DNA from: Ignavibacteriales bacterium
Lineage (GTDB): Bacteria; Bacteroidota; Ignavibacteria; T3Sed10-11
Direction of reading: 5' to 3'
Length of the DNA: 16,002 bases
Assembly (NCBI GenBank): GCA_003560935.1
Contig: PWJF01000269.1
Location: 1 to 16,002 of the forward strand
Part shown: one piece after another, positions 15,603 through 16,002 of the stretch
Position numbering within the stretch: the first letter of the stretch is position 1
How the letters are laid out: each line of letters begins with the position of its first letter
Made by a program: the position numbers and the translations under genes
Notes under the pieces: model-generated
Databases searched by the model: none
What the model saw: the letters and a program-made list of their open reading frames with translations, nothing else
Told to the model about the DNA's origin: nothing

Positions 15603-16002
15603 TATATTTTGGCAGGTTGACAGCATGTTCGACCGTCCACTTTTTCCATCCTTTGAAATCTTCCTTACGGACGCGACAATCGCTCATCTGACAGAACTTG
15701 CAGCACACCGGTTCGCAGGGATCGATGTGGATGAGAACTTCCGCCTTTCCGTCCATCAGGTCTTTTAACGATTCCACCACCTTCAGTTGTTCATCGTGTG
15801 AGGTCTTCACATCCCAGTAATAAGGCATGGTGAGATGAAAGTCGATATAATGCTTGTCGCCCGACCGCCAGGATCTGAGCTGGTGAACGTCGATCCATGG
15901 TTCACGTTTGTATGCATTTAACTGGCTTACAACATCTGCCAGCAGTTCGGTATCCGATTCGTTCATCAGACCACCGACTGATTGCCGGATGAGCTTGCCG
16001 CC
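15589..16002 (-). CDS. Cation diffusion facilitator (CDF) family transporter, C-terminal part
   Basis: The frame stays open to the right edge, so the ATG at 15966 is internal and the true start lies outside the window. The 137 visible residues begin with G-G-K-L-I-R-Q-S-V-G-G-L-M-N-E, the end of the last membrane helix region in CDF proteins, followed by the cytosolic dimerisation domain (H-Q-L-R-S-W-R-S-G-D-K-H-Y-I-D-F-H, then EVLIHIDPC). CDF proteins export divalent cations such as Zn2+, Fe2+ or Mn2+ in exchange for protons, working as dimers in the inner membrane. The tail adds a cysteine group, C-x3-C-C-x2-C-x4-C (DPCEPVCCKFCQMSDC), after the usual domain, a probable metal-binding site. 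The metal cannot be assigned because the transmembrane site is not visible. Confidence 0.85.
   Translation of the reverse strand, partial: GGKLIRQSVGGLMNESDTELLADVVSQLNAYKREPWIDVHQLRSWRSGDKHYIDFHLTMPYYWDVKTSHDEQLKVVESLKDLMDGKAEVLIHIDPCEPVCCKFCQMSDCRVRKEDFKGWKKWTVEHAVNLPKYKTAG

Noticed and set aside
15966..16002. ATG at 15966 as start of a 125-aa protein
   Set aside because: The frame continues to the window edge and the extra 12 codons encode a conserved CDF segment, so the ATG is internal.
1..16002. CRISPR arrays, insertion sequences, phage genes, integrases and att sites
   Set aside because: I saw no regularly spaced repeats, transposase or integrase frames, or direct repeat of the tRNA 3' end within the window.

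Overview
All protein genes and the single tRNA in this window lie on the minus strand, so the region reads from about 16002 down to 1. GC content looks intermediate: higher in the secreted protein at the left edge, lower in the LacI gene and the sensor-kinase block. The genes found are Gram-negative in character: an outer-membrane-type lipoprotein with TPR and CsgG-like parts, a secreted carbohydrate-binding-type protein, LutABC, and very large PAS/GAF hybrid histidine kinases. Promoter-like sites resemble the sigma-70 consensus. I suspect an environmental bacterium of the FCB or a neighbouring lineage (Ignavibacteria/KSB1-like), but that is a guess from gene style and no gene here fixes the taxonomy.

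Layout in transcription order. (1) 16002-15589 is the C-terminal part of a cation diffusion facilitator with a cysteine-rich tail, cut by the window edge. (2) 15537-15464 is a tRNA with a CAU anticodon, most like tRNA-Ile2, with a good promoter in front. (3) 15339-14128 is a TPR/CsgG-like lipoprotein followed by a strong terminator. (4) 13901-6710 is a tight three-gene signalling operon: a 1277-aa cytosolic PAS/GAF hybrid kinase, a 184-aa two-helix membrane protein whose tail looks like a histidine-kinase dimerisation domain with Asp where the phospho-accepting His should be, and a four-PAS hybrid kinase of about 937 aa. The spacing is 3 bp and then a short overlap. Neither hybrid kinase has an output domain, and no DNA-binding response regulator is present. 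(5) 6625-5249 is a UDP-glucose dehydrogenase homologue in which the catalytic Cys is Ser and the first Gly of the dinucleotide-binding motif is Asp; a rho-independent terminator follows. (6) 5159-2498 is lutA-lutB-lutC, the Fe-S lactate oxidation system. (7) 2294-1242 is a LacI-family regulator with a near-consensus promoter and two matching palindromic operators in front of it. (8) 1137 to the left edge is a secreted protein with two related beta-sandwich (carbohydrate-binding-like) modules, probably transcribed with or next to the regulator.

How the parts may work together (inference): the LacI protein probably represses its own promoter and, by read-through, influences the secreted sugar-binding protein. 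The membrane protein between the two soluble hybrid kinases may be a scaffold that anchors one or both at the inner membrane. The lut genes stand beside these units without a clear promoter of their own. The items most worth a second look are the pseudo-DHp membrane protein with its two kinases, the doubly substituted Ugd, the 15-bp inverted repeat inside the start of the second kinase gene, and the paired LacI operators.
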